This document shows positions 7,073-15,775 of a stretch of 17,591 nucleotides of DNA, piece after piece. Where the stretch lies: assembly GCF_900232945.1 (NCBI RefSeq), contig NZ_OCTU01000004.1, positions 92,920-110,510 on the forward strand. The letters run 5' to 3'. A program made the translations under genes and the position numbers. Below the pieces are notes generated by a model, which was given only the letters and a program-made list of their open reading frames with translations, had not been told where the DNA came from and made no database searches. How positions within the stretch are numbered: position 1 is the stretch's first letter; each line of letters opens with the position of its first letter. This DNA comes from Urinicoccus timonensis. GTDB taxonomy: Bacteria; Bacillota; Clostridia; Tissierellales; Peptoniphilaceae.

Positions 7073-8797
7073 TTACTGTACAATCTTCCATTCTTTAGAC
7101 TTTTCTTGATAATTCCATAAGTCTTTATATAGCCCTTCATTTTTAATAAGTTCTTCATGCTTCCCAACTTCCTCTACCTTTCCTTTGTTTAAAACAACAA
7201 TTTTATCAGCTCCCATTACGCTCCTTAATTTATGAGCTACAACCACAACTGTTTTATTTTTAATTAAATTTGATATTGCTTCCTGTATAATAAGTTCATT
7301 TTCAGGATCAAGCGAAGATGTTGCTTCATCAAGTAGTATTATTGGGGCATTTTTTAATATTGCTCTCGCTATTGATATTCTTTGTTTCTCACCTCCAGAC
7401 AGAGTCGCTCCTCCTTGTCCAATCATAGTGTCAAATCCATCATCTTTTTTGACTATAAAGTCATAAGCTCCTGCCATTTTTGCAGCATTCATGATTTCAT
7501 CTTTACTTGCATTTTCATTACCAAATTTTATGTTGTTATAAATTGTGTCTTTAAAAAGATACACATCTTGAAAAACAACAGAAAATTTATCCATTAATTT
7601 ATCAGGGTCGGCTGTTCGCAAATCTACCCCACCAATTTTAATTGTCCCTTCATTAGGATCATAAAATCTGGAAATTAATTTAATTAGTGTAGATTTTCCA
7701 GAGCCAGAGTAACCAACAAAAGCAGTTAATTCATTTTCATTAATGTCTAATGAAACATTATCGATAACCTTAGATTCCTTGTAAGAAAATGAAACATCGT
7801 GGATTTCAATTTTGTTGCTTTCGTTTACATCGGAATTTCCTGACATAGGTTTAGCGTTAAGTAAGTTAATGATTCTCTCTCCTGAAACTGATGCCATTTG
7901 TAGACCTGTATAATTTACAAGTGCAAGCTCCAAGGGATCAAAAATCCTTGTGCCTACAAATAAGAACATTAAAAATGTATCAATTTCCAAAGATCCATTT
8001 ATAAATAAATAGGAACCAACTAAACTCATCAAAGGAAGTCCTATTCTTAAAATCATACTTGCTATAGTAGTTAATGAACCAACCCCTTTCTCACTCTTAA
8101 TATTTGCATTTCTTGAGTTATCTATATCTTCTTCAAGCTTTATTAATGTATCATCTAAGCTGTTATAAGCTTTTAGAGTCTTAATAGCATCCAAATATTC
8201 GTTTATATCTTCTTCCTCTTTTATCCTCATTTTCTTTGTTTTCAAATAAATTTTTTTCTGAAAGTTTTGCATGAGTGTAAGAAGTAGAACAGAGATAGGT
8301 AGTCCTATAAGAGTTGCTATTCCCATTTTTACATTAATTATCAAAAATAATATTGAGCAAAGAACCGCTACACATATGCCACTGAAAAATTGAGGTAATT
8401 GATGCGTTACTGCCGTTTCAACTTTGAAAAAATCATTCATTAATGTATCTAAGATCTCTGCTGAACTTTTTCCTGAAATATAACCTATCGGCAGTTTTCT
8501 TATGTGGTCTGCAAGCTCTATTCTTCCATCTGCACTTGTCTTGTATCCAAGTTCATAGGTATATTTTGTGGCTAAATTTTCCAATAAGAATGTTATTAAG
8601 AAAAATACTGCCATTATCCCAAAATACTTCCATAAAAGGCTCGTATCTATACTATCTGCACCTCTATTTAAAAATAGTGTTTCTACAATTTTCGCCAAAG
8701 CAATAAATGGTATAAGGTTGGAAATAGATGCCAAAACATTTAAAATAATTGATTTTCTTATATTATTCATCTTTCCTAATGTAATATTTCTTATCAT
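7073..8797 (-). CDS. ABC half-transporter, second subunit of pair 1
   Basis: A 574-aa membrane-plus-ATPase polypeptide of the type IV (exporter-fold) ABC family. Hydrophobic spans fill residues 15-300. The ATPase domain has Walker A GYSGSGKST (362-370), Gln410, signature LSGGE (466-470), Walker B with Asp490-Glu491 (ILLDEATSSLD) and His522. It presumably forms a heterodimer with the gene upstream, whose stop codon it overlaps by four bases (ATGA); GGGAG lies nine bases before the start. The neighbouring ECF genes suggest uptake, as in the YbtPQ/IrtAB-type importers that share this fold, but drug or peptide export cannot be excluded. Both ATP sites of the pair look intact. Confidence 0.9.
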   Translation of the reverse strand: MIRNITLGKMNNIRKSIILNVLASISNLIPFIALAKIVETLFLNRGADSIDTSLLWKYFGIMAVFFLITFLLENLATKYTYELGYKTSADGRIELADHIRKLPIGYISGKSSAEILDTLMNDFFKVETAVTHQLPQFFSGICVAVLCSILFLIINVKMGIATLIGLPISVLLLTLMQNFQKKIYLKTKKMRIKEEEDINEYLDAIKTLKAYNSLDDTLIKLEEDIDNSRNANIKSEKGVGSLTTIASMILRIGLPLMSLVGSYLFINGSLEIDTFLMFLFVGTRIFDPLELALVNYTGLQMASVSGERIINLLNAKPMSGNSDVNESNKIEIHDVSFSYKESKVIDNVSLDINENELTAFVGYSGSGKSTLIKLISRFYDPNEGTIKIGGVDLRTADPDKLMDKFSVVFQDVYLFKDTIYNNIKFGNENASKDEIMNAAKMAGAYDFIVKKDDGFDTMIGQGGATLSGGEKQRISIARAILKNAPIILLDEATSSLDPENELIIQEAISNLIKNKTVVVVAHKLRSVMGADKIVVLNKGKVEEVGKHEELIKNEGLYKDLWNYQEKSKEWKIVQ

Positions 8798-10563
8798 TCA
8801 TTCTCACTCCCTTCTATATCCATTTGCCAAATATTTGTCTTCTTATAAATATCAAAGAGTCGCTTATATATTCCATCTGCAACGATTAAATCTTCATGCT
8901 TACCTCTTTCTGCAATTTTTCCATCAGATATTACTAAAATTTGATTTGCATGCTCTATGGTATTTAACCTATGAGCAATCATGATAACTGTCTTATCTTT
9001 AACCAATTCAGACAAAGCTTCCTGCATAAGATATTCATTTTCAGAATCAGCAAAACTTGTTGCTTCGTCTAATACTAATATTGGTGCGTCCTTTAAAATC
9101 GCTCTTGCTACGGCAATACGTTGTTTCTCTCCTCCAGATAAATAAGTTCCTTTACCCAAAACTGTGTCATATCCTTCAGGAAGTTTTACAATAAAATCAT
9201 GACATCTTGCTTTTTTACATGCTTTTATGACATCCTCTTTTGTAGAACCTGTCTTTGCCATAGCAACATTATTGAAGACTGTATCTGTGATAAGATCACT
9301 GTCTTGAAAAACGAATGCTATCCTCTCCATTAAGGCGTTCATCGGAATATTTTTTATATTAACTCCACCAATTTTAATAGAGCCTTCTGAAGGATCGTAA
9401 AATCTGGGTATTAGCGTTCCAATGGTAGATTTGCCTGCTCCCGAATAGCCAACTAATGCTGTAACTTCTCCTTGTTTAGCACAGAAACTTATATTCTTTA
9501 AAATCTCTTCATCTCCATAAGAAAAGCTTACATTCTCGAATTCAAGATCATGACCTTTTATCTCTTCCTCGATATTTTCAATTGCCAATTCTTTTTGATC
9601 TATAATTTCGTAGATTCTCAAAACAACTTCATTTAGTAAATTCATTCCTTCTGCAAAATCTCTAAGTTTTAATGCAGGTACGCTAATGGCAGGTGCAAGA
9701 ATCAAATAGAAAATAAAAACTGTAGCAAAATCCAAGTTATTATTTCGTGACATTAAAAGTATTCCTACTGGAACTATGAATGTAGCAACAGATAAAATAA
9801 ACATTCTAAATGAAACAAATCCTGGTCTTATCATTGATGTCATCGAACTTGTAAAGTCTCTATATTCTCCTACTGACTTTGAAAAAGTTTTAAATGATTT
9901 TGCTCCTGTTCCAAATATTTTCACTTCCGGCATACCTTTAACGTATTCAGTAGTTGCTGAATTAATTTGATCCAAAATCGCAAAGTTCTTCTCAAGTCCA
10001 CCCGACTTTATAATCTTTGCCATGATTGCAATCTGAATTCCTAAACCAACAAATATAATTAACAAAGTCGTAAGACCTAATATTAAATTTATCTTCAACA
10101 TAACAATTATCATTGCTAAAATTAGTGCTAAAGTTGAAATTAAATTTGGTAATTGATGAGAAAAATATCCCTCAATTTGATTCATGTCCGCTCCTAATAC
10201 TTGCCTTATTTTTGACTTGTTGTCTCCGGTAAAAAAACCTAAAGGAAGATTCCCAATATGAAATAATATCTTCTTTTTTAAGTTAGCTATTAAAACATAT
10301 GAAAACTTATGGCATAAAATACCGCCAATGTAAGTTAAGCAATATGACAATACCACTGCTGCAAGTCCATAGGTGCAGAACTGTATTGTACTTTGTTCTA
10401 ATTTTCCATATAAAAATAGAGATTTTATGACTTTGTATATCACCAAAATTGGACAAATACTTAATAGCATACCAAGACTAACAAATAATATCCCTCCTAC
10501 AAGTTGTCCTTTTTTTATTTCACTGTAGGAAATAATATCTTTGATTGATTTCTTCTTTTTCAT
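8794..10563 (-). CDS. ABC half-transporter, first subunit of pair 1
   Basis: A 589-aa type IV ABC protein with six predicted spans in the first 300 residues. The ATPase domain has Walker A GYSGAGKST (372-380), Gln420, signature LSGGE (475-479), Walker B Asp499-Glu500 and His531. Its D-loop reads SFADSE where most exporters have SALDxE. I recall a similar 'FAD' D-loop in siderophore importers such as IrtA/YbtP, which would favour import, but this is recall only. The start ATG has AAGGAGG about ten bases upstream. A palindromic TetR-type operator sits immediately before that ribosome site, and the TetR gene is the next gene upstream. The next gene is its likely partner, with a four-base overlap. 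Confidence 0.9.
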   Translation of the reverse strand: MKKKKSIKDIISYSEIKKGQLVGGILFVSLGMLLSICPILVIYKVIKSLFLYGKLEQSTIQFCTYGLAAVVLSYCLTYIGGILCHKFSYVLIANLKKKILFHIGNLPLGFFTGDNKSKIRQVLGADMNQIEGYFSHQLPNLISTLALILAMIIVMLKINLILGLTTLLIIFVGLGIQIAIMAKIIKSGGLEKNFAILDQINSATTEYVKGMPEVKIFGTGAKSFKTFSKSVGEYRDFTSSMTSMIRPGFVSFRMFILSVATFIVPVGILLMSRNNNLDFATVFIFYLILAPAISVPALKLRDFAEGMNLLNEVVLRIYEIIDQKELAIENIEEEIKGHDLEFENVSFSYGDEEILKNISFCAKQGEVTALVGYSGAGKSTIGTLIPRFYDPSEGSIKIGGVNIKNIPMNALMERIAFVFQDSDLITDTVFNNVAMAKTGSTKEDVIKACKKARCHDFIVKLPEGYDTVLGKGTYLSGGEKQRIAVARAILKDAPILVLDEATSFADSENEYLMQEALSELVKDKTVIMIAHRLNTIEHANQILVISDGKIAERGKHEDLIVADGIYKRLFDIYKKTNIWQMDIEGSENE

Positions 10564-10583
10564 CTAAAACATACCTCCTTACC

Positions 10584-10597
10584 GAACGAGTTCGTTC
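10584..10597. promoter_or_regulatory. TetR-type operator before the first ABC gene
   Basis: GAACGA and TCGTTC are perfect inverted repeats around GT. The site lies directly upstream of the AAGGAGG site of the ABC gene. It resembles the sites at 11302-11316 and 15755-15772 and fits a TetR-family dimer. Confidence 0.55.
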
Positions 10598-10615
10598 ATT
10601 TGCCTTAAAACTAAT

Positions 10616-10646
10616 ACAAGGAAAACACCATTGATGTTTCCCTTGT
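10616..10646 (-). terminator. Hairpin between tetR and the ABC genes (possible attenuator)
   Basis: On the minus strand, ACAAGG, G, AAACA, a short loop, TGTTT, T and CCTTGT form about 12 pairs. It is followed by ATTAGTTTT, a poor T tract. It could reduce read-through from the regulator gene into the transporter genes, so their expression may rely partly on a second promoter or on regulation here. Confidence 0.5.
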
Positions 10647-10670
10647 AAAATACTTATATTTTATTTTTCT

Positions 10671-11285
10671 CTAATGAGGTCTTTGAAATAGTTCGCTTAT
10701 TATTCCAAAGGCTTCACTTGAATTTGTTTTGTTTTCTCCCTTAATAATATAGTCATTATATATTGTTCCAACAGCTCCGTATAAAATAAAAGCTGCAAAA
10801 CTTCTCACATTTTCTCTGTTTATTCCCATATTATTTTCTATTTTTTTATTTTCAATTCCTTCAATTATAAACTCTGAATAGACATCTATAAATTTTCCAA
10901 TGTAATGAATTAATTCCCATAGCCTGTAAGAGTTATCTGTAATTGAATTCTCTTTCGAAAAATTATATCTTGTTGTAAATTGACCGATATCTTTTACTAT
11001 AAGTTCTCTTACAATTTTTATTCTTTCTTCGTAATCCATTTCCTTGTTTTGAAGTATATCCAACTTATTTTTTAGTTTCTCTCCAAAATATGTTTCCATA
11101 CACGCCAAAAAAATATCTTCTTTTGATTTGAAGTAATAATAAAACATTCCAGGTGCACCGTTAACTTCTGCGAGAATATCTCGCACAGAAACTTTTTCAT
11201 ACCCATACTTTTCAAAAAGTCTGGATGCTATATTTATAAGCTCCTGTTTTCTTTCTTCTGGATCTTTTACATTTCTCTTTGCCAA
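10671..11285 (-). CDS. TetR/AcrR-family regulator of transporter operon 1
   Basis: A 204-aa one-component repressor. Its N-terminal helix-turn-helix (about residues 10-56) contains ITEL-like helices with VSVRDILAEVNGAPGMFYYY, the classic TetR pattern of 'FYYYFKSKEDIF'. The C-terminal part (about 60-204) is a variable ligand-binding core I do not recognise. It starts at TTG (11285); AGGTGG lies seven bases upstream, and no in-frame ATG is near. A palindrome-like operator (11302-11316) overlaps its promoter region and another lies before the ABC genes, so autoregulation and control of the six-gene operon are likely. The inducer is unknown but is plausibly the transported compound. Confidence 0.85.
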   Translation of the reverse strand: MAKRNVKDPEERKQELINIASRLFEKYGYEKVSVRDILAEVNGAPGMFYYYFKSKEDIFLACMETYFGEKLKNKLDILQNKEMDYEERIKIVRELIVKDIGQFTTRYNFSKENSITDNSYRLWELIHYIGKFIDVYSEFIIEGIENKKIENNMGINRENVRSFAAFILYGAVGTIYNDYIIKGENKTNSSEAFGIISELFQRPH

Positions 11286-11301
11286 AACCTCACCACCTAT
11301 T

Positions 11302-11316
11302 GACCGACACTCGTTC
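11302..11316. promoter_or_regulatory. Operator upstream of tetR 1 (hybrid half-sites)
   Basis: GACCGA, a three-base centre and TCGTTC form a near-perfect inverted repeat. Its right half matches the operator at 10584-10597 and its left half matches the operator at 15755-15772. It is just downstream of the promoter of this TetR gene. Confidence 0.5.
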
Positions 11317-11324
11317 TTTAATAA

Positions 11325-11353
11325 AGATTATCATTTTCTTATACTTTTGTCAA
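11325..11353 (-). promoter_or_regulatory. Promoter of tetR 1
   Basis: A perfect TTGACA -35 lies at 11348-11353 on the minus strand. The -10 is ambiguous: TAATCT at 17-base spacing or GATAAT at 15. It lies directly upstream of the operator at 11302-11316. Confidence 0.5.
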
Positions 11354-11433
11354 TAGTGCCCTGAAATTATATTCTGAGTATGGTATAATTTTATTTACTA
11401 TAAATAAGCACGCTTAACGCTTATAGTCTTAAT
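11347..11433. repeat. Upstream repeat, copy A
   Basis: This shares TTGTCAATAG, GGTATAATT and ACGCTTAACGCTTATA, in the same order, with the region upstream of the second tetR (15798-15891). Spacing between blocks differs by up to about 11 bases, so it is a diverged copy or a shared module, not a recent duplication. Confidence 0.6.
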
Positions 11434-11464
11434 TACACAATAACAGGGTCTGTAAATAATTTTG

Positions 11465-11512
11465 TGTATCAACCTAAATCCTGTTTAAAGGGTAATGGTT
11501 GATACATTTTTT
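11465..11512 (+). terminator. Long hairpin with T tract, plus strand
   Basis: TGTATCAACC and GGTTGATACA form a perfect 10-bp stem. Inside it, ATCCT and AGGGT can pair around a six-base loop, and six T follow. It would terminate plus-strand transcription, yet no plus-strand gene lies upstream. Confidence 0.6.
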
Positions 11513-11684
11513 ATGCTTCAATCATCATTGGTGTAGCTACAACTTTTTCTACATCAACATTTTTATCTTCTAGATTATCTTCAAAATTCCCATATTGATT
11601 TAGGAACGAAAAAAAGAGCAAGTGGTTTTTCTTGTCCACCTGCTCTAAATATTTTTCATGTTCAGAGACTTTAAATATTTCTTC
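11511..11684 (-). pseudogene. Unidentified coding tail without a start (57 codons)
   Basis: An open frame of 57 codons ends in TAA at 11511 and begins straight after a TAG, with no usable start codon. It reads with a coding-like composition, from EEIFKVSEHEKYLEQV near its beginning to VEKVVATPMMIEA at its end. It is in the same frame as the preceding ABC gene, separated by tandem stops (TGA TAG). A strong terminator hairpin lies inside it. I do not recognise the product. It could be the C-terminal end of a gene lost when the transporter operon arrived, or chance. Confidence 0.35.
11608..11645 (-). terminator. Terminator of transporter operon 2
   Basis: On the minus strand, GAGCAGGTGG, a ten-base loop and CCACTTGCTC (one G-U pair) are followed by seven T. 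It lies about 40 bases after the last ABC stop codon and cleanly ends the second TetR-ABC operon. Confidence 0.8.
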
Positions 11685-11687
11685 CTA

Positions 11688-13424
11688 TCAATTATTTAAT
11701 TTCCATGATTCCGCCTTAGTTTTTGCATTTATAAGGTCAGAATAAAGTCCATTATTTTTAATCAGTTCTTCATGATTACCACGTTCTACTATTTCTCCAT
11801 CTTTTAAGACTAAAATCTGGTCAGCATTTCTAATTGTCTTTAGTCTATGAGCAATCATTATTACTGTCTTATTTTTTGTTAATGATTCTATTGCTTCTTT
11901 AAGCTTATCTTCATTTTCCGGGTCTATATTTGCTGTTGCTTCATCAAAGATTATGATGTCCGCGTCTTTTAGCATGGCTCTGGCTATGGAGATTCTTTGT
12001 TTTTCTCCACCAGATAGACTTGCTCCACCTTCCCCAATGATAGTGTTATATCCATCTGGTAAAGCTTCTATAAATTCATGACACCTTGCTTTTTTAGCAG
12101 CTTGAACTACTTCTTCATGGCTCGCATTTTGTTTTCCAAATTTTATATTGTTTTCAATTGTATCCTCAAATAGGTATACATCTTGAAATACCATGGAAAT
12201 TGAATTCATAAGGTTTTCTATCTTATAGTCCTTAATATTCTTTCCACCTATTAAAATTTCTCCAGAATTTACATCCCAAAATCTTGCTATTAGATTACAA
12301 AATGTTGTTTTACCAGATCCAGATGGTCCGACAATGGCAGTCATAGTATTTTCTTTTATCTCTGCTGATACATTTTTTAAAATTTGTCTATCATCATAAG
12401 AAAAGCTGACATTTTTAAATACAATATCATGATTTTTTATTGGCTCTGTAATACTTCCTTCTTTCATATCTTCCATATCATTTACATAAGAATAAGAATC
12501 TATTGCATTCTCAACCATTCTTAGCATAGCCATAGCAGAGCCAGATGTTATAAGCCCATCAAATATTACAAAACTTGCTATAAGTATCATAATAGTATTA
12601 ACTATTTGACCATTTTCAACAAAATATAATTTTATTGAAATAAACAACATCAAACAAATTGTTATAGCTATTATGATTTTAGCTAATAAACTATATGGCA
12701 TTATAGTTTTTTCTAAATCAAAAGAATATTCACTAGCACTATCAAAGCTCTTGTCAAGTTTTTTATTATTACTTCCTCGTAGATTATATGATTTTATAAT
12801 TTGCATTCCTTGCAATGTTGATAAGACTTCTTTGGTAAGTGATACCTGAATCTCATGAATCTTATCTGCATTTTTACTTGACCTTTTTTGCATACGAGCA
12901 ATGATCATTAAAAATACAATAGAACCAACTATTGCTACAATACCTACCTTATAAGAAAACAAAAATAAGGATAAGATAAAAACAATAGCATTAAGCATGC
13001 CACCGAAAACCATAATACACAAAGTTGGAACCCAAGTCTCTACATTATCTAAGTTAGTAGTCGCAATAGTTGTTAAATTTCCTAAACTTAAACTTGAGAA
13101 GAATCCCATGGGAACTTTTTTTATTTTTTCACCTAATTCAATTCTCTTGTGTCCAGCCATAAAATATCCGGCATGTGTTTGTTTGAGCATAGAGGAATTT
13201 TTTGAAATAATTACTCCGGCTATACTAATTAATAAAAATAAACTTGATATTCCTATTGTTTTAAAGCTTATATCCTTGTTTACTATCCCAAAAATCGCAT
13301 AATAAATGGCTGCAAATTGTAGAGCATTAAAAATAGAACCGAAAAAATTAGCAAAGATTGATTTTTTTAGATACACTTGTTCTTCAATAGAAAAATTCCA
13401 TATTTTTTTAAAAACACTAAGCAT
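11688..13424 (-). CDS. ABC half-transporter, second subunit of pair 2
   Basis: A 578-aa type IV ABC protein. Membrane spans fill roughly residues 22-305. Walker A is GPSGSGKTT (366-374), Q-loop Gln414, signature LSGGE (470-474), Walker B Asp494-Glu495 (IIFDEATANID) and His526. Its start ATG overlaps the end of the previous gene by eight bases and has AAGGAG seven bases upstream, so the two half-transporters are coupled. Both domains keep full catalytic motifs. The tandem stop codons TGA TAG close the gene and a terminator follows. Direction of transport and substrate are unknown. Export of a toxic compound or import of a chelate are both compatible with the fold. Confidence 0.9.
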   Translation of the reverse strand: MLSVFKKIWNFSIEEQVYLKKSIFANFFGSIFNALQFAAIYYAIFGIVNKDISFKTIGISSLFLLISIAGVIISKNSSMLKQTHAGYFMAGHKRIELGEKIKKVPMGFFSSLSLGNLTTIATTNLDNVETWVPTLCIMVFGGMLNAIVFILSLFLFSYKVGIVAIVGSIVFLMIIARMQKRSSKNADKIHEIQVSLTKEVLSTLQGMQIIKSYNLRGSNNKKLDKSFDSASEYSFDLEKTIMPYSLLAKIIIAITICLMLFISIKLYFVENGQIVNTIMILIASFVIFDGLITSGSAMAMLRMVENAIDSYSYVNDMEDMKEGSITEPIKNHDIVFKNVSFSYDDRQILKNVSAEIKENTMTAIVGPSGSGKTTFCNLIARFWDVNSGEILIGGKNIKDYKIENLMNSISMVFQDVYLFEDTIENNIKFGKQNASHEEVVQAAKKARCHEFIEALPDGYNTIIGEGGASLSGGEKQRISIARAMLKDADIIIFDEATANIDPENEDKLKEAIESLTKNKTVIMIAHRLKTIRNADQILVLKDGEIVERGNHEELIKNNGLYSDLINAKTKAESWKLNN

Positions 13425-15135
13425 TTTCTTCTCCTTTCAAGGCAGTTTCCCAAAGATTGTGATAATCTTTTGATTCCTTCAAAAGCTCTTCATGACTTCC
13501 TTTACATGCAAGTTCTCCATTTTTAATTACAAATATATTATCTACATCTGTTATTGTCTTTAAACGATGGGCAATTATAATTAGAGTTTTCCCTTTGACA
13601 AGCTCTGATATTGCATCTTGAATCAAGGCTTCATTTTCAGGATCGATATAAGAGGTAGCCTCGTCTAAAATAACTATTGGAGCATTCTTTATCATAGCTC
13701 TTGCAATTGATATTCTTTGCCTTTCTCCTCCAGACAAATGTTTACCAGCTTCTCCTACTCTTGTATCATATCCATCTGACAACTTCATTATAAAATCATG
13801 GCAGGCTGCTTTCTTACATACTTCAATTATTTCCTCATCACTAGCATTTTTATTTCCTATTCTGATGTTATCTTTAATTGACATATCAAAAAGAAAATTA
13901 TCTTGTGCTACATAGGAAATAACAGTAGATAACTTTTCAAGGGACATATCTTTAATATTTACATTTCCTATACTTATAGAACCACTATCTACATCCCAAA
14001 ATCCTGAAATTAGTTTTGCAATAGTCGACTTTCCCGAACCCGATTCGCCTACTAAAGCATTCACACTTCCTTCTTCTATATTTATATTTATATTGTTTAG
14101 GACTTGCTTATCTTTTTCATAAGAAAAATCTACGTTTTTTATCTCTATATTATAATTTTTTATATCCAAATTTTCATTTTTATGAGATAATTCTCTCGCA
14201 GAAAGTATATTTTTAATCTCTTCGAAAATAGTTGACATTCTTCCAATATCATCTTCAAAAGTCATTACTCTCATAATATTTTGGATAGTCCCAAAAGAAA
14301 GGATTATCAATGTTAAAAATACACCACCATCTAGTGAACCATTCATACAGAAATATAAACCAAATGGTATAATTGTCAAAATACCAACTGGAGCAATAGA
14401 CATACTTATCGCATAGTCTCTTGTATTTTCTCCCATCCAATCATAATAGTAATTTGCCTTTTTATACACATTGTCCCTGTATTTTCTATAAGATTTTTCG
14501 CCTTGATTAAATGTTTTAATAACCTCTATTCCATTTATATATTCAACCACGGAATTATTCATATCTTGGCCAATTTTAACTGCTTGTGGAAACTTTACCT
14601 TCATTCTTTTCATCGGCCCTGTCATAAAAAATCCACCAATAACTAATGGAATTAAAGATATTAAACTTAGTCTATAATCTAAAATTAACATGTAAACAAA
14701 TAATATTATAGGTCCGATTAAATTAGCTGTCATCTCAGGTATCATATGAGCCAATGTTGTTTCAGTATTATCGACTTGATTTACAATTATGTCTTTTAAC
14801 TTACCAGTAGATTCATTCAATATATCTCCTAATGGCATATTAAATAATTTTTCCATAAGGCTTTTTCTTATATCTCGTATTATTTTATAGGCTGTTTTAT
14901 GAGAAATCATTGTTGACAAAAACATAAACACTTCTTTGATTATAAGACATGAAAGTATCAAGAAAATTTTATTTATATAGTAATAAAAATCTTGGCTACC
15001 ATCAATTAATGATATAATCATCTTACTTAGAATAATATATACAAAAAGATTTGAAATTACTCCAAGTATTGCAAACAAGACAGAAATAAAATATGGTGCT
15101 CTATTTCTCTTAATGTATTTTTTTAATAGATCCAT
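13417..15135 (-). CDS. ABC half-transporter, first subunit of pair 2
   Basis: A 572-aa type IV ABC protein with spans from about residue 15 to 300. The ATPase domain has Walker A GESGSGKST (363-371), Gln411, signature LSGGE (467-471), Walker B Asp491-Glu492 (VILDEATSYID) and His523. I choose the ATG at 15135, which has AAAGGAG eight bases upstream, just past the TetR stop. A longer reading from 15156 has no good ribosome site. The gene lies directly downstream of the TetR gene and couples by an eight-base overlap to its partner. Sequence similarity to pair 1 looks family-level, so the two operons may handle different compounds. Confidence 0.9.
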   Translation of the reverse strand: MDLLKKYIKRNRAPYFISVLFAILGVISNLFVYIILSKMIISLIDGSQDFYYYINKIFLILSCLIIKEVFMFLSTMISHKTAYKIIRDIRKSLMEKLFNMPLGDILNESTGKLKDIIVNQVDNTETTLAHMIPEMTANLIGPIILFVYMLILDYRLSLISLIPLVIGGFFMTGPMKRMKVKFPQAVKIGQDMNNSVVEYINGIEVIKTFNQGEKSYRKYRDNVYKKANYYYDWMGENTRDYAISMSIAPVGILTIIPFGLYFCMNGSLDGGVFLTLIILSFGTIQNIMRVMTFEDDIGRMSTIFEEIKNILSARELSHKNENLDIKNYNIEIKNVDFSYEKDKQVLNNININIEEGSVNALVGESGSGKSTIAKLISGFWDVDSGSISIGNVNIKDMSLEKLSTVISYVAQDNFLFDMSIKDNIRIGNKNASDEEIIEVCKKAACHDFIMKLSDGYDTRVGEAGKHLSGGERQRISIARAMIKNAPIVILDEATSYIDPENEALIQDAISELVKGKTLIIIAHRLKTITDVDNIFVIKNGELACKGSHEELLKESKDYHNLWETALKGEENA

Positions 15136-15139
15136 AAAT

Positions 15140-15736
15140 TTAACTCCTTTCATCATCTTTTTTCATTACATTTATAAAATAAGTCTCTATCATTTCAGTT
15201 AGATATATCTTATTTTTTGTAAAATTCTCACGTGCATTCAAAATTTCGCAAGCCATCAATCCAGAATTCATAATATTAATCATAAATTCAAATGTTTCAT
15301 CAGAAGGTAACACGTTAAACAAAGTAGAAAACAATTCTTTAAATACTTGTATGGACTCTTTTTTTATTTTCACATATAATTCTTTCAGATCATCATTTTC
15401 TTTTAACTCACATAAAAACATAACATAAAGCTTTACATAATCATTATCTGCAAGTATCTTGTCTATAATCATTCTTGAAAACAACTGTGGACTTAATATT
15501 AATCCTTCATCATAAATTGATTTTTGAATAATATCTTTTCTATTTAAATTACCTTCCATCATAATGTCGTATAAGATTTCATGCGTAGAACCATAATGAT
15601 GATACAAGCCACCTCTAGAAAGCCCAGTAGCTTCCATAATGTCATTCATAACTGTATTTCTAAATCCCTTATCCAAAAAGACTTTAATAGCTGCTTGTCT
15701 AATCTGCTTTTTTCTTTCATCAGCTTCCATTTTCAT
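15140..15736 (-). CDS. TetR-family regulator of transporter operon 2
   Basis: A 198-aa repressor of the TetR type. The N-terminal helix-turn-helix contains TVMNDIMEATGLSRGGLYHH (about residues 28-47) followed by YGSTHEIL. The C-terminal ligand-binding region is not recognisable. I choose the ATG at 15736. GGAGG lies 11 bases upstream, and a TTG start at 15754 would overlap that ribosome site. A perfect operator palindrome lies just before the ribosome site and overlaps the transcription start, so strong autorepression is expected. Its stop codon lies within the ribosome-site region of the ABC gene, consistent with coupled translation. Confidence 0.87.
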   Translation of the reverse strand: MKMEADERKKQIRQAAIKVFLDKGFRNTVMNDIMEATGLSRGGLYHHYGSTHEILYDIMMEGNLNRKDIIQKSIYDEGLILSPQLFSRMIIDKILADNDYVKLYVMFLCELKENDDLKELYVKIKKESIQVFKELFSTLFNVLPSDETFEFMINIMNSGLMACEILNARENFTKNKIYLTEMIETYFINVMKKDDERS

Positions 15737-15754
15737 TTCATAAATAACCTCCAA

Positions 15755-15772
15755 ACCGACACTCTTGTCGGT
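15755..15772. promoter_or_regulatory. Perfect TetR operator of operon 2
   Basis: ACCGACA, four bases CTCT and TGTCGGT form a perfect 7+7 inverted repeat. It begins four bases downstream of the -10 (15776-15781) and overlaps the expected transcription start, so a bound repressor would block initiation. Confidence 0.75.
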
Positions 15773-15775
15773 AAT

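Noticed and set aside
11441..11474. A resemblance to IS256-family ends (GGGTCTGTAAATAATTTTG)
   Set aside because: Only one end is visible, the adjoining coding tail does not look like a Mutator transposase end, and the motif is AT-rich; not enough to call an element.
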